64,000 nucleotides of DNA from Candidatus Thiodiazotropha sp. CDECU1 (GCF_963455295.1 NZ_OY734020.1:2232001-2296000); one strand, 5' to 3'; positions 21,886 to 31,243 are shown, counted from the stretch's first letter. Numbers and translations are program-made. The notes: a model not told the origin generated them from the sequence alone.

Positions 21886-22548
21886 ATGCCAAGGCCTATC
21901 ATTCTCATCTACCTTTCACTGCTGCCGGCCCTTTGTCCTGCGTTCGATTTTGAAAATGGTGAAGAGATCAATGAGGTATGTGCTGGCTGTCATGGGGAGT
22001 ACGGCCAGGGCGGCAAGGAGGGTGAATATCCCCGGCTGGCGGGTATGCCAAGCGCCTTTCTTGCGAAGCAGCTCCATCTCTTCCGTGACCGTCTGCGTCC
22101 CAACCTGGCGATGGTGGAGTATGTGGATCACCGGCAGATGCCCGATCAGGACATTGAAGACATCTCGAAATTTCTTGAGCAGATCGTATTGAAGACCAAA
22201 CTGCCGCCGGCGGATGAGAACTCACCGGGCTTCAACGCCTATGAACGCCTGCTGGCATCCAAGCGTCTGATGCAAATCCCGCGCGCCCCTGGCGATATAG
22301 AAAATGGCCGGAAAATCTACCGGAAAGAGTGCGCCTCCTGTCACGGCCGTGAAGGGCTGGGGGACAATGAAAAGGCGGTGCCGATGCTCGCCGGGCAGTA
22401 TACCAACTATCTGTGGCGACAAGTGAAGAAGTATCGGGAAAAGATCCGCATACATGACGAGGATGCGCCTGAGGATGAGCTGTTATCGGATTTCACCGAT
22501 GGGGAGCTGACCGATATATTCGCCTATCTCTCCATCGTTGACGACTGA
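21886..22548 (+). CDS. Periplasmic di-haem cytochrome c (c4-like)
   Basis: 220 residues. A signal peptide (IILIYLSLLPALCPA) precedes the mature protein. Two c-type haem motifs, CAGCH (about residue 32) and CASCH (about 148), lie in two similar domains, each with a later Met in a PRLAGM- or VPMLAGQ-type context. The layout and length match cytochrome c4-type electron shuttles. It faces the end of the nos cluster and has a perfect DNR/FNR site, so a role in passing electrons to NosZ or NorBC is likely by context. No other partner is evident. Confidence 0.85.
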   Translation: MPRPIILIYLSLLPALCPAFDFENGEEINEVCAGCHGEYGQGGKEGEYPRLAGMPSAFLAKQLHLFRDRLRPNLAMVEYVDHRQMPDQDIEDISKFLEQIVLKTKLPPADENSPGFNAYERLLASKRLMQIPRAPGDIENGRKIYRKECASCHGREGLGDNEKAVPMLAGQYTNYLWRQVKKYREKIRIHDEDAPEDELLSDFTDGELTDIFAYLSIVDD

Positions 22549-22561
22549 ACCTGGGACGCGC

Positions 22562-23071
22562 TTAAGAACCGGCGCCGAGCAGCGGCACACCGGGGCGTAC
22601 CGTGATGAATTGATAGGGTACGGAGATCTTCCCCATCTCGCTGTCGATGAACACCTGGGCCTCCCACTCCATGGCTTCCCAGACGCAGACCGGCAGCATC
22701 CCCTCCCCGCTGAACATGGCGGCAGATTCGCGCTCCAATTTGTAACGGTTGAATCCCATATGCATATCCTTGCCACTGAAGTCGACCTCAATGTTGTTGG
22801 CTTGCAGACCTTGCACCATGACCTGCAACTTTAACGGCTTCATCATCGGCAGTTCTCTGGGCTCGATCGATAGACTGACTTCACCGCCACCTTCGAGTCG
22901 GGTGACACAAGGCCCGGCACGGAGATCACACATCGGGTCGGCTGGCAGCTTGACCACTACATCGGGAAAGAGTATCGGCCAAGCCTTGAACAGTGCCACA
23001 GCAGACACAAGCAGCAGCAACGATCCCAATGACGCCCATAATATCTTGAGGGTTTTATCTGTTGTTTGCAT
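22562..23071 (-). CDS. Membrane-anchored periplasmic protein ending the nos cluster
   Basis: 169 residues. One N-terminal membrane span (ILWASLGSLLLLVSAVALF), then a periplasmic domain with paired cysteines (MCDLRAGPC) and a MHMGFNRYKLE segment followed by GEGMLPVCVWEAMEW. The Met, His and Cys density would suit copper handling, but that is inference. It starts 10 bases after nosY, so it is the last gene of the nos operon. Proteins of this type occur at the end of nos clusters without an established name. Confidence 0.7.
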   Translation of the reverse strand: MQTTDKTLKILWASLGSLLLLVSAVALFKAWPILFPDVVVKLPADPMCDLRAGPCVTRLEGGGEVSLSIEPRELPMMKPLKLQVMVQGLQANNIEVDFSGKDMHMGFNRYKLERESAAMFSGEGMLPVCVWEAMEWEAQVFIDSEMGKISVPYQFITVRPGVPLLGAGS

Positions 23072-23080
23072 GGGTGAGGC

Positions 23081-23908
23081 CTATGGCAGATCGCTGCGTT
23101 TAAACATCGCAAATCCCAGACCGGCGCAGGCCGTACCCAGTGCAATCGGATAGAGTATCGCATAGGTGATGTAACCGCCCTGACCGAAATTATCGAGTAT
23201 CACGTAGGCGGTCGGCCCCAGGAGCACCAGCTGGGGATCGAACAGCATCATGGTGGCGGTACGAAAAACCTGCATCGGGTTGGTGAGTGCGATCGCTACC
23301 GCTGTCTCCGGTGGCAGATGCTCCTGGATCAATATCCCCAGCAGGATCAGATCGAGGAACAGCAACAGGGTCAGCCAGACCACAAAGGCTGCGCCCTGGG
23401 CCACATCGGTACTGCGTGTCAGGGTTGAGATCAGCATGCCGATCCCTAGAAAGCACCAGGCCAGGGCCATCAACAGGCCGCTGTAGTAGATCAGCAGATG
23501 CCAGGGCACCTCGACTCCCTTGACCATTCCCCAGGCGGTGGCGCCGACCATGGCGAGAAAGACCGGCAGAAAGACGACGAAAAAGCGTCCGAACACCCGC
23601 CCCCAGAACCAGGCGCCAAGCGTGATCGGCAATGAAAGCAGATACTCGAAGACACCCGCCTCCCGGTCGCCGGCCACCGATCTCACGGTGGTGATCAGGA
23701 CGAAGATGGGCAGCATGGCCATGGAGAGTTGTATATAGGTGATCAACAAGCGTGAAAGCCCGGTAAAACCCATGATGCGCGACTCGGCCAGGCCAAAGGC
23801 GAACAGGATCACCACCAGTCCGCCGAATACCATGGCATAAACCGCGAACCAGCGGGCGCGCAGGGATTCGATGATATCGGTGTAGGCCGCGAGCCAGAGA
23901 TATTTCAT
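23081..23908 (-). CDS. nosY: NosY, ABC-type permease for nitrous-oxide reductase maturation
   Basis: 275 residues with six predicted membrane spans. Features typical of NosY: SVAGDREAGVFEYLLSLPIT after the second span and the LLALAW/LLLFLD hydrophobic segments. NosY forms the membrane part of the NosDFY complex that delivers sulfur (and copper handling) for the CuZ centre of NosZ. It overlaps nosL by 4 bases, with ATP partner nosF just beyond. The downstream anchored protein begins 10 bases later. Confidence 0.9.
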   Translation of the reverse strand: MKYLWLAAYTDIIESLRARWFAVYAMVFGGLVVILFAFGLAESRIMGFTGLSRLLITYIQLSMAMLPIFVLITTVRSVAGDREAGVFEYLLSLPITLGAWFWGRVFGRFFVVFLPVFLAMVGATAWGMVKGVEVPWHLLIYYSGLLMALAWCFLGIGMLISTLTRSTDVAQGAAFVVWLTLLLFLDLILLGILIQEHLPPETAVAIALTNPMQVFRTATMMLFDPQLVLLGPTAYVILDNFGQGGYITYAILYPIALGTACAGLGFAMFKRSDLP

Positions 23909-24456
23909 GGTTGCTTGACTCCTGTGTTGGCATCCTGCACGTTGTCAACCTCTCTGCGTTGTTGCTGTTCTTTGAGACGCTCCAGCAGATGGGCGGTATG
24001 TGCCTGGTGGCGCTGATCCACCAGACGGATATACTTCTGCGCCTGAGTGAAGTTGAGACCACCGGGTGTCGTCTCCTCCTGTGCCCCCAAACCATAATCC
24101 ATGGGTGTGTGATGCCCCCTCACATAGGTCGCGCGGGTAGCGTCGATCCACACCCCGGTATCGTGATCGGTGACCCATATCCGGGTCCTGGGGTCCTGTT
24201 GCCAGGGCTTGTCCGCCAACCACAAAACGGCGCAGCCGATGTCATCGAAACGCGCCACCACCGAGCGTTGTTTGTCAGGGGGAAAGTAGCGGATTTGTGC
24301 CGCATGGTAACGATCGCTCAACACCATACGACAGCGCTCACAGCTATCCCTGTCCCATTTGATGCTGAGAGGACCGGTACCCCCGTCACCCGAGCAGCCT
24401 GACAGCAGCAACATACCGACCGGCACCAAATAGCGATAGATGGAGTCAGACCACAT
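23905..24456 (-). CDS. nosL: NosL, copper chaperone lipoprotein
   Basis: 183 residues. The lipobox LLLSGC puts the lipidated Cys near residue 21. The NosL core follows: CERCRMVLSDRYHAAQI with the metal-binding CxxC/M context, then RFDDIGCAVLWL and TYVRGHHTPMDYG. NosL donates Cu(I) to NosZ in the periplasm. It overlaps nosF by 11 bases and nosY by 4. The order nosF-nosL-nosY differs from the more common FYL order. Confidence 0.92.
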   Translation of the reverse strand: MWSDSIYRYLVPVGMLLLSGCSGDGGTGPLSIKWDRDSCERCRMVLSDRYHAAQIRYFPPDKQRSVVARFDDIGCAVLWLADKPWQQDPRTRIWVTDHDTGVWIDATRATYVRGHHTPMDYGLGAQEETTPGGLNFTQAQKYIRLVDQRHQAHTAHLLERLKEQQQRREVDNVQDANTGVKQP

Positions 24457-25345
24457 TGATGGTGCGTCCTCGCCTTGTAGTGCTTGCTTGCCCTTCCGCT
24501 TCGGAGATCTCTATATTCGAGAACAGCGCGGCATAACGGGAGAGCAGGCTGAGAAAACGCAGGCGATCGGGTCCGGCTATGGTGCCTTCCCACAGCAGCC
24601 CCGCCTCCAGGTCCCTGAAGCCCCATTCGGTGATGGCCTTGGCAAATGCCGCTTCGGCTTGCAGCAACTGGATTCTGCAGTAGAGTCGTGATGAGAGTTC
24701 CACAAGATCGGCCACCCGGTCATCCAAAACGATCTCTCCCTGGTCCATCTCGATCACCCGATTCACCAGCGTCGCCACCTCATCCAGACGATGACTCGAT
24801 ATCAGCATTGCCGCCCGCTGCTTCTTCTCGGCTAGGAGTTCGAAGAAGATATGTCTCGCTTCCGGATCGAGGTTGGCGGCGGGCTCATCCATCACCAGCA
24901 GCTCGCTCTCTCTGCCGAGGGCGATGGCGATCAGCAGCTTCTGTTTCTGGCCGCCGGAGAGTTTTACGAAGGCGTGATTGTGAAAACGTTCCGCGTCGAA
25001 GCCAAGTTGTCCCGCGACGCTGATCATGCGCGAAGGATCGCTATCGCAAAGGGTGGCGGAGAAGCGGATCAGCTGCCCCACCGGCATATGCAGTGGTGGC
25101 GGCAGTTGCGGTACGAAGCCTACCTTTGACAACACTTCGCGTCGGTACTGGCGGGGATTCATGCCATCCACCAACACCCTGCCCTCGCAGATGTATTCAC
25201 CTAGCAGGCAGCGTATCAGCGTGGTCTTTCCCGCGCCGTTGGAACCGACCAGGGCAACCCGGTGACCGCGCTCGATAGTGAGATCGATGCCCTTGAGTAC
25301 CCGCTGCCGCCGGAATCTTTTGACGATGTTTTCAAATTGGATCAT
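24446..25345 (-). CDS. nosF: NosF, ABC ATPase of the NosDFY complex
   Basis: 299 residues. Walker A GSNGAGKTT (about residue 35), Q-loop VGFVPQLPPP, signature LSGGQKQKL (about 130), Walker B ELLVMDEPAANLDPE and the switch His in LISSHRLDE are all intact. It is the cytoplasmic ATPase pairing with NosY. It follows nosH by 26 bases and overlaps nosL. Confidence 0.92.
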   Translation of the reverse strand: MIQFENIVKRFRRQRVLKGIDLTIERGHRVALVGSNGAGKTTLIRCLLGEYICEGRVLVDGMNPRQYRREVLSKVGFVPQLPPPLHMPVGQLIRFSATLCDSDPSRMISVAGQLGFDAERFHNHAFVKLSGGQKQKLLIAIALGRESELLVMDEPAANLDPEARHIFFELLAEKKQRAAMLISSHRLDEVATLVNRVIEMDQGEIVLDDRVADLVELSSRLYCRIQLLQAEAAFAKAITEWGFRDLEAGLLWEGTIAGPDRLRFLSLLSRYAALFSNIEISEAEGQASTTRRGRTINVV

Positions 25346-25371
25346 AGCTTGTATCTGAATCTTGTCGGCAT

Positions 25372-26346
25372 CTATTTGAGCATATTACTCAGCCCTTTGA
25401 CCTCGAAGGTCAATGAATCCGTGGGACAGATATCCACGCACATGCCACAGCGGGTGCAATCGGATGTCACATCCTGGTTCACATCGGCCGCGCCACCACG
25501 GATTGTCAGGTCCAGGACATGGGGCACCATACAGATCTTGCGGCAATCGCCCTCATGGTGACAGGCCTCGGCGTTGTACTTGACCCTGATCGGCGAGAAC
25601 ACCCCCACCATGCCATAGGTCACACCGATGGGACAGACATAGCGGCACCAGGCACGACGGGAGTAGAAGACCTCGAACAGAAGCAACACCCCCACCCAGA
25701 TCAGTGCGATGCCCGGCCCGTAGATCAACGCCCGGCTGAGGATGCCGGTGGGCGAGATGGTTTCGAAAACCGTGTAGCCGGTGAGCAGCGCCAACAGAGC
25801 GAAAATGACATAGAAAACAGTGCGCACCTTGCGGCTGAAGCTGTGATCCTTGATGATCTTCTTATCGGCAAGCCAAAGATGAAGATATTCGGCCCACTCG
25901 GACAACAGATGGTAGGGACAGACCCAGGCGCAGAAGGTACGTCCGCCCAACACTATCCACATAACCAGTACAGTGACCATGCCGATCACCAGATTGAGCA
26001 CGATATGTTTGTAGGCCAGGGCGACCTGCAGCGCGGCATTGAGGTCGGCGAAATGGAAGCCGATGACCCGTGCGCCGGTGAGCGATCCCTCCACCAGTTG
26101 AACGTCGAAGTAGAACGACGCGACAAAAAGCAGGTTGACCAGAATCAGGGTGATCCAGCGGCGCTTCTTCCACTTGGAGAAAAAGGGGCCCTTGTGCTCA
26201 TCCCGCAGCGCCTCCAGGTCCGCCTTCGAGAGCGCCCCCCGCTTACTTTCGTAGATCGCCCTCACCTCCGGACTTTGCTGATCCTTGCCGGGCCTGGGAC
26301 GCTTGTAACCGAAAACCTGTAACAGGGAGTCTTTGATATAGTCCAT
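25372..26346 (-). CDS. nosH: NosH, NapH-like membrane quinol-dehydrogenase ferredoxin
   Basis: 324 residues with about five membrane spans and two cytoplasmic CxxxCP motifs (CAWVCPYHLL, CRYVCPIGV). Two [4Fe-4S] clusters lie near the C-terminus (CHHEGDCRKIC and CTRCGMCVDICP). In clade II nos clusters NosG and NosH take the place of NosR, feeding electrons from menaquinol or quinol towards NosZ. The start lies one base after the nosG stop, so the two are translationally coupled. Confidence 0.9.
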   Translation of the reverse strand: MDYIKDSLLQVFGYKRPRPGKDQQSPEVRAIYESKRGALSKADLEALRDEHKGPFFSKWKKRRWITLILVNLLFVASFYFDVQLVEGSLTGARVIGFHFADLNAALQVALAYKHIVLNLVIGMVTVLVMWIVLGGRTFCAWVCPYHLLSEWAEYLHLWLADKKIIKDHSFSRKVRTVFYVIFALLALLTGYTVFETISPTGILSRALIYGPGIALIWVGVLLLFEVFYSRRAWCRYVCPIGVTYGMVGVFSPIRVKYNAEACHHEGDCRKICMVPHVLDLTIRGGAADVNQDVTSDCTRCGMCVDICPTDSLTFEVKGLSNMLK

Positions 26347-26347
26347 C

Positions 26348-27235
26348 TCAACCCTCCGTCAGCGTATCGGCGTTTTTGTCCAGGTCGACCACGATGGCGG
26401 CACTCTCCACCGGACAGATCATTTCGCAAACCCCGCAGCCGACACACCCCTCCAAAACCGTCGGCCGCATGCGTTTGATACCGTCCCCCTGATCCACGGG
26501 TTCCAGGGCAATGGCGTGTTTGGGCGGACACTCGTTGCCCACCTTTTGCGCCACCCTCGCCACTTGCTGCGACTTGTCCGCCGCGGCGGTCTCGCACTGG
26601 GTGATACGGATTTCGATGGGACATTGCCGCACGCAGAGATCGCAGATCTCCAGATCGTAGGGATACTCTGCCACAAGGATGGGATTCCAACGGTCGACCT
26701 CCTCGTAACGCAGGAGTCCTGCATAATCGGGTCCCCTCGCCTGGCCCTTGAAGCCCTTTCCCAGCATGGCCAGGCAAGCCTTGGGGCGCGCCAGCCTGGC
26801 GAATCCCATGCGGGTATCCGCCGGATAGTCCAGGTCGTGGGTCAGGGCGCCGGTGGGACAGGCCAGGACACACTGCAGGCCGTCACAGGAGAAGTCGCAG
26901 GCCTGAGCCCTGGCGTCGATGTAAGGCAGCCCGATGCCGAAACCGTCGGGCAGATCAGCCAGTTTGATTGCCTCCACCGGACATACCTGAACACACTGGC
27001 CGCACTTGATACAGGCGGCGAAGAACTCCTGCTCGTCCTGCGGGGTCTTCAAGGCCCCCGGGGGACGCAGGCGCATCGCCTTTCCCTGGATAACCGGTAC
27101 GAATCCCAATAGGGAGACACCGACCACCCCGGCGGTCAAGACCGTGGCGCGCAAAAACTCACGGCGGCTCTGTTCCCGACGCTTGGGCGTCAGAGGCCGT
27201 TTGGTTTTTTTCGTCACCGCTTTTCTTTTGCTCAT
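26348..27235 (-). CDS. nosG: NosG, Tat-exported NapG-like ferredoxin
   Basis: 295 residues. A twin-arginine signal (SRREFLRATVLTAGVVGVSL) starts at about residue 23. Four cysteine clusters for [4Fe-4S] centres follow: CIKCGQCVQVCP, CDFSCDGLQCVLACP, CDLCVRQCP and CVGCGVCEMICP. It is a periplasmic partner of NosH in the NapGH-like electron path. It lies 15 bases after nosD. Confidence 0.9.
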   Translation of the reverse strand: MSKRKAVTKKTKRPLTPKRREQSRREFLRATVLTAGVVGVSLLGFVPVIQGKAMRLRPPGALKTPQDEQEFFAACIKCGQCVQVCPVEAIKLADLPDGFGIGLPYIDARAQACDFSCDGLQCVLACPTGALTHDLDYPADTRMGFARLARPKACLAMLGKGFKGQARGPDYAGLLRYEEVDRWNPILVAEYPYDLEICDLCVRQCPIEIRITQCETAAADKSQQVARVAQKVGNECPPKHAIALEPVDQGDGIKRMRPTVLEGCVGCGVCEMICPVESAAIVVDLDKNADTLTEG

Positions 27236-27250
27236 CTTTATGACGACCTC

Positions 27251-28705
27251 TTAGCGTCCCAGAGATTCGCGCAGTGCTTTATAGGCATCGAAGGCCTGCT
27301 CAGCCTGTTCAGATGGCGATTCGGATTCATCGATTGAATCGGCATCCCCCGCCGCCATCGGGACCAGGGTTTCCATTGTCAGGGTGGAGGCGGCGGTACT
27401 CATACGGGGTTGCTCGTCCCGCACCAGCATGTTGGGTTGGGTGAAGGGTGCGAGGCGTTCGAGAAAATCCATTACTTCCAGTACCGGGGACCCTTTGAAA
27501 AATTGCGCCGACGGCACATCCATCCAGATCCGGTCGGCATAACTGAACAACTCATAGGGTTTGTCACCCACCTGATCCCGGTCGATGTCAAAGCCTTCGT
27601 AGTCATCCCAATAGTTCGCCTGCCACAGGTTGCGATTGGCGGTCTTGCCACCACCCGATACAGCCACCTGGGTGATATTGCCTTTGAAGCTGTTACCGGT
27701 CAGATGATTGCCGGTCCAGTCGTTGAGAAACAGCACCCCAATGCCGCTATAGGCGATCAGATTGTTCTCGATTCGGTTGATGGTGTCCGGTTGAAAGGGA
27801 GAGACATCGAGATAGAGACCGGTCGCGCAGTAGAGTATCCGGTTCCCGCTCACCACCACATCAGAGGTCTCCTTGAAACCTATGCCCATACCGGTGGCGC
27901 CTGTGGCATGGGCAATGTAGTTGTTTTTAAGATGCACCCCGTCGCTGTACATAATGAATATGCCGACAGAGTTATTTTCGTAGTGGTTATCCACCACCTC
28001 GTTGTATTGGGCATACATGAAATGGAGCGAGTATCGCCCGCCACGCGCATCGTTGCGCGCGATCAGGTTGTCACGGGAATACCAGACCACCGTATCCCTC
28101 GAGTTGCGGATGATATTGTCGGTGATCTTGTTGTTGAAGCTGTACCAAAGCCGAATGGCGTCCCCGCGCACGCCCAGTTCCAGTGGCTTTGAAGAGATAC
28201 GATTACCTCTGACGATATTGTTTTTCGACTGTTGCAGGTCTACGCCGAACAGGGCGTCATCGATGACATTGTCTTTGATGACATTGAAATCCCCCCGCAC
28301 CTGCACACCGGAATCGATGGTGTTATGGGATTCGCCCGAGTTGGTCAAGCGAAGATTTTTCAACGTGGCGCCGTTGGTCTTCAGGGTGATTACCGAGCCC
28401 GTACCTCCCGCGTCGATTGTGACACTTCCCTGCCCGTCAATAGTGATCGGGGTAGTGATGGTGACCGGACCCGCATAGGTCCCCGGGGGTGGGACCAAGG
28501 TGCCATCGGACTCGGTTGCATCCACCAGGGCCTGAAACGAGGGATGGGCCGGCGTCTCTGCGAATCCCTGCAACGAGATTAGTGACAGCATTAACAGACA
28601 GGAATTTTGAATTATTGATTTTGAATTCTGAATTGTTGAGTGTGCGTGCGCACACAATCTATTCGATAGATGTGAACGCAGTGAACACATTGATTCAAAA
28701 TTCAT
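27251..28705 (-). CDS. nosD: NosD, periplasmic beta-helix maturation protein
   Basis: 484 residues as annotated from ATG 28705. The body is a NosD/CASH parallel beta-helix: repeated N-x-I/V steps such as NTIDSGVQVRGDFNVIKDNV and NNIVRGNRIS, through about residue 400. The first 38 residues are odd: low-complexity STIQNSKSIIQNS encoded by an AT-rich repeat, followed by the hydrophobic LLMLSLISLQGFA. A shorter start at ATG 28591 would give a very short signal peptide. The true start is uncertain, and there is no clear ribosome site for either. NosD works with NosFY on the CuZ sulfide of NosZ. Confidence 0.88.
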   Translation of the reverse strand: MNFESMCSLRSHLSNRLCAHAHSTIQNSKSIIQNSCLLMLSLISLQGFAETPAHPSFQALVDATESDGTLVPPPGTYAGPVTITTPITIDGQGSVTIDAGGTGSVITLKTNGATLKNLRLTNSGESHNTIDSGVQVRGDFNVIKDNVIDDALFGVDLQQSKNNIVRGNRISSKPLELGVRGDAIRLWYSFNNKITDNIIRNSRDTVVWYSRDNLIARNDARGGRYSLHFMYAQYNEVVDNHYENNSVGIFIMYSDGVHLKNNYIAHATGATGMGIGFKETSDVVVSGNRILYCATGLYLDVSPFQPDTINRIENNLIAYSGIGVLFLNDWTGNHLTGNSFKGNITQVAVSGGGKTANRNLWQANYWDDYEGFDIDRDQVGDKPYELFSYADRIWMDVPSAQFFKGSPVLEVMDFLERLAPFTQPNMLVRDEQPRMSTAASTLTMETLVPMAAGDADSIDESESPSEQAEQAFDAYKALRESLGR

Positions 28706-28735
28706 AATTCAACAATCAAAATTCATTTATTCAGT
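28600..28735. repeat. Low-complexity inverted AT repeat at the nosB-nosD junction
   Basis: Two roughly 35-base arms of GAATTTTGAATTAT-type sequence in opposite orientation flank a central GTGTGCGTGCGCACAC palindrome. The repeat covers the end of nosB and the first codons of nosD, and accounts for the unnatural QNSKSIIQNS residues. Confidence 0.5.
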
Positions 28736-29901
28736 TGTTTGAATCGAAACAGCGCAGCCAGCGCCAGGATAAAAGAGGTCAAAACCATCAGGCCAAAGCC
28801 GATATAGGGATAGGAGTGGGTGGTGAACTGCGCCACCTTACCGTCGCCGAATACCGTCGGCATGAAGGGTTTGACCGAAAACGCACCCATATCGTTCAGG
28901 GTGTGGCCGTACCACCAGAGCCAAGCCGAATAGTCTATGATGAAGAACAGTGGTAGAGCGACAGGGACCAGTATCAACAGCCAGTAGAGCACCCCGCCGT
29001 TTTTGCGCGAACCGAAAACCACTAACGCCATGGCTCCGAGGATGGCGTAAAATACAACATGAATCGCCAGCTCCAGGTTCTTCACCATCGGCACGATCTC
29101 TTGCGGATTATTGAAATAGCGACCCAGACTTTTCGCATAGTGCCAGGACATGACCTGGAAGGCGCTTCCATCCCAGGGTTGCAAGCTATCCGATTTCACC
29201 TGGTCGATATCATAGGTCAGTTTGAGTTGCTCAATCAGGTGGGATTTTTCTGTGCTCGTTGAACCCTGCGCGGCCCGCTTGGCCGCCTCCACCTGTGAAG
29301 GCAGGATTACCTCGACGCCCGACTCCTCCAGGGAATCCTTGAGAATGCCGGCCACGCCACCAATGACGATTTCGGGTTCGCTCGTTTCGCCGGACGCCTC
29401 CTGATCCAATGAGGTAACGAGTGCGCTGACATAGCCAGTGTTTTGCAGCTTGAAGCCATTCTCACCATAGAGGGTCAAAGTCATCCAGGCGGCGATGCCC
29501 ACGAAACCAACACTTAAAACGATCATGCGTTGTTTCGGGGAGATGAACAGAAAGCCGAGCAGCATGACAGCCAGAAAAGCCATCAGGAACTGGCCGAATC
29601 CCCGCTCCACCGGACCGCCGGCGGCGATGGGATACATTCCCACATAGTGGTTGATGGTATCCATCTCATGTACGCAATCGAGGGCCTCCTCCTCGGCGAT
29701 CTCCGCTTTCTCCTGCTTTTTGCAGCCGTTGAAAACCCCGTTCATGTGGAAGTGGATGCGTACGCCATCCGGAAACGACTCAGGCGGGTAGTTGGGCGCT
29801 GTCAACGAAACCCACCAGATGGGCGTATAGAAAATCACCACGAGTAGCCCCAACCCGATCAGGGTGAGTGCGGTTATTTGAAGCGTTTGCTTAGACTGCA
29901 T
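28723..29901 (-). CDS. nosB: NosB, clade II nos-cluster membrane protein
   Basis: 392 residues. About six membrane spans: one near residues 8-28, others around 103-145, then a periplasmic loop and a C-terminal group of three to four. The periplasmic regions contain FHMNGVFNGCKK and DCVHEMDTINHYVGMYPI. Position between nosZ/cytochromes and nosD matches the nosB gene of clade II clusters (as in the Wolinella-type nosZBDG arrangement). Its biochemical role is not established. It stops 17 bases before the annotated nosD start. Confidence 0.78.
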   Translation of the reverse strand: MQSKQTLQITALTLIGLGLLVVIFYTPIWWVSLTAPNYPPESFPDGVRIHFHMNGVFNGCKKQEKAEIAEEEALDCVHEMDTINHYVGMYPIAAGGPVERGFGQFLMAFLAVMLLGFLFISPKQRMIVLSVGFVGIAAWMTLTLYGENGFKLQNTGYVSALVTSLDQEASGETSEPEIVIGGVAGILKDSLEESGVEVILPSQVEAAKRAAQGSTSTEKSHLIEQLKLTYDIDQVKSDSLQPWDGSAFQVMSWHYAKSLGRYFNNPQEIVPMVKNLELAIHVVFYAILGAMALVVFGSRKNGGVLYWLLILVPVALPLFFIIDYSAWLWWYGHTLNDMGAFSVKPFMPTVFGDGKVAQFTTHSYPYIGFGLMVLTSFILALAALFRFKQLNK

Positions 29902-29987
29902 AGCGTTTTCTCCAACAGCGACTCAGCATCCAATGGGTGGGACTATTATGGGTGACGGTTCAGCAGGTCACGGTCTATAGCAAAGGA

Positions 29988-30737
29988 TCAATCGTAGTCC
30001 GGGTTCTGCCAGTCCTTGGATGGTGCGAGTTTATCCTTGGGCACGGGGAGCCGGGATACATAGTTGATTACCATCTGCATATCCTTGTCAGAGAAGTTTT
30101 TGATCTGCTCCACCATGTCCGGGTTCGCATTGCGCCGTTTACCGTCGCGGATCCACTCAAACTGCCGCAACATATAGGCATAGTGCTGGCCATGAATCTT
30201 GGGATAAAACTTTTCGCCATCACCCTCGCCGTTTTCACCATGGCACTGTACACAGTTGTCGGCGTATAGCTTCTTACCTTGTTCGAATTCCGGAAAAAGT
30301 GCATTCCAGGTACCCTTGCCGTTGTCCGGGTTCATTGGCAGTTCGGCGATATAGGCAGTCACGTCCGCAACCAGTTGTGCCGGTTTGATCTCACCCTCCT
30401 TATATCCCGATGCGGCCAGGATCTGGTCATCGAGGGCAAACGGATACATGGTCGGGTTGTCCCGGTTTTGCGCGCGAATATCAGACAGCTGCTTGATCAG
30501 TACATTGCGATGTTGTCCGGCCAACTGAGGAAAGGTTCCATCATCAAGCCCCCAGCCTTCCAACAGATGACAGGCGGAACAGACTTCATAGACGGCAATG
30601 CCCCGTTCTCTGTCAGGCGCGAGCAACATTGCTTCATCCTGTTCGCCGCCGGCTTCATTCCAACCCGCCAGAACAGTGCCGCACATAACAGCACTTATAG
30701 CTACGCTCAGGGTTTTTAGCATCGGTTTTACTTTCAT
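29988..30737 (-). CDS. Di-haem cytochrome c of the nos cluster (NosC-like)
   Basis: About 249 residues from ATG 30737. GGAG eight bases upstream decides this start over in-frame ATGs at 30767, 30743 and 30740. A signal peptide (LKTLSVAISAVMCGTVLAG) precedes two CxxCH motifs, CSACH (about residue 56) and CVQCH (about 157), each with a PQLAGQ or PKIHGQ axial region. It resembles clade II NosC and cytochrome c4-like shuttles that deliver electrons to NosZ. Its own perfect DNR/FNR site lies upstream, so it can be transcribed separately from nosZ. Confidence 0.85.
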   Translation of the reverse strand: MKVKPMLKTLSVAISAVMCGTVLAGWNEAGGEQDEAMLLAPDRERGIAVYEVCSACHLLEGWGLDDGTFPQLAGQHRNVLIKQLSDIRAQNRDNPTMYPFALDDQILAASGYKEGEIKPAQLVADVTAYIAELPMNPDNGKGTWNALFPEFEQGKKLYADNCVQCHGENGEGDGEKFYPKIHGQHYAYMLRQFEWIRDGKRRNANPDMVEQIKNFSDKDMQMVINYVSRLPVPKDKLAPSKDWQNPDYD

Positions 30738-30879
30738 CATCATTTCTCCAGCCCCGTCATCTTGCATTAGGGCTAATTGGGTTTCGCCACCGCGTCAGGT
30801 GTTCCATTAGAATCCCCCTTGAAGCCAATGCTTGCACAGGAGTGATACTGCAGTCTTTCATAGGCGAAATCCGTGCACT

Positions 30880-30893
30880 TTGATGTACATCAA
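30880..30893. promoter_or_regulatory. DNR/FNR-type site between the two nos cytochromes
   Basis: TTGAT-GTAC-ATCAA, a fully symmetric 14-bp match to the consensus, about 145 bases before the NosC-like start. Confidence 0.82.
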
Positions 30894-30916
30894 CTGCAAC
30901 ATTTCACCCTTCATCT

Positions 30917-31243
30917 CTATTCCTGGGTGCTCAGCCAGTCGGCGATGGCGCGCATCTCTTCTTCGTTAACCAGTCCCATGACACCTTTCATGGCAGCGGT
31001 CTGGCCATTACTCCGGGCGCCGGATTTAATGTCTTTCATCTGGTTGAATGCGTAGTCCGCATTTTGTCCGGCCAGCTTCGGATAGATGGGCATGATCGGT
31101 GTCTTGGCATCTTTGCCATGGCAGGACCAACAGGTCTTGGTCTTGTAGAGTTCGGCGCCATCAGCAGCCTGCGCCTGAGTACCGATACCGGTCGCAACCA
31201 GCAGCACAACCGATGACAACGCAATGTTCACTTTTTTCAGCAT
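30917..31243 (-). CDS. Mono-haem cytochrome c of the nos cluster
   Basis: About 108 residues from ATG 31243, with AAGGTGA upstream; the longer GTG start at 31252 is less likely. A signal peptide (ALSSVVLLVATGIGTQAQA) precedes one haem motif CWSCHG, with PKLAGQ and a distal Met in MKGVMGLV. It is a small class I cytochrome c, like the c552/c553 electron donors in clade II nos clusters. It is the first gene after nosZ, separated by a strong hairpin. Confidence 0.85.
   Translation of the reverse strand: MLKKVNIALSSVVLLVATGIGTQAQAADGAELYKTKTCWSCHGKDAKTPIMPIYPKLAGQNADYAFNQMKDIKSGARSNGQTAAMKGVMGLVNEEEMRAIADWLSTQE

Noticed and set aside
25519-26322. Plus-strand 267-codon frame
   Set aside because: Antisense shadow of nosH; His/Gln-rich composition without a recognisable domain.
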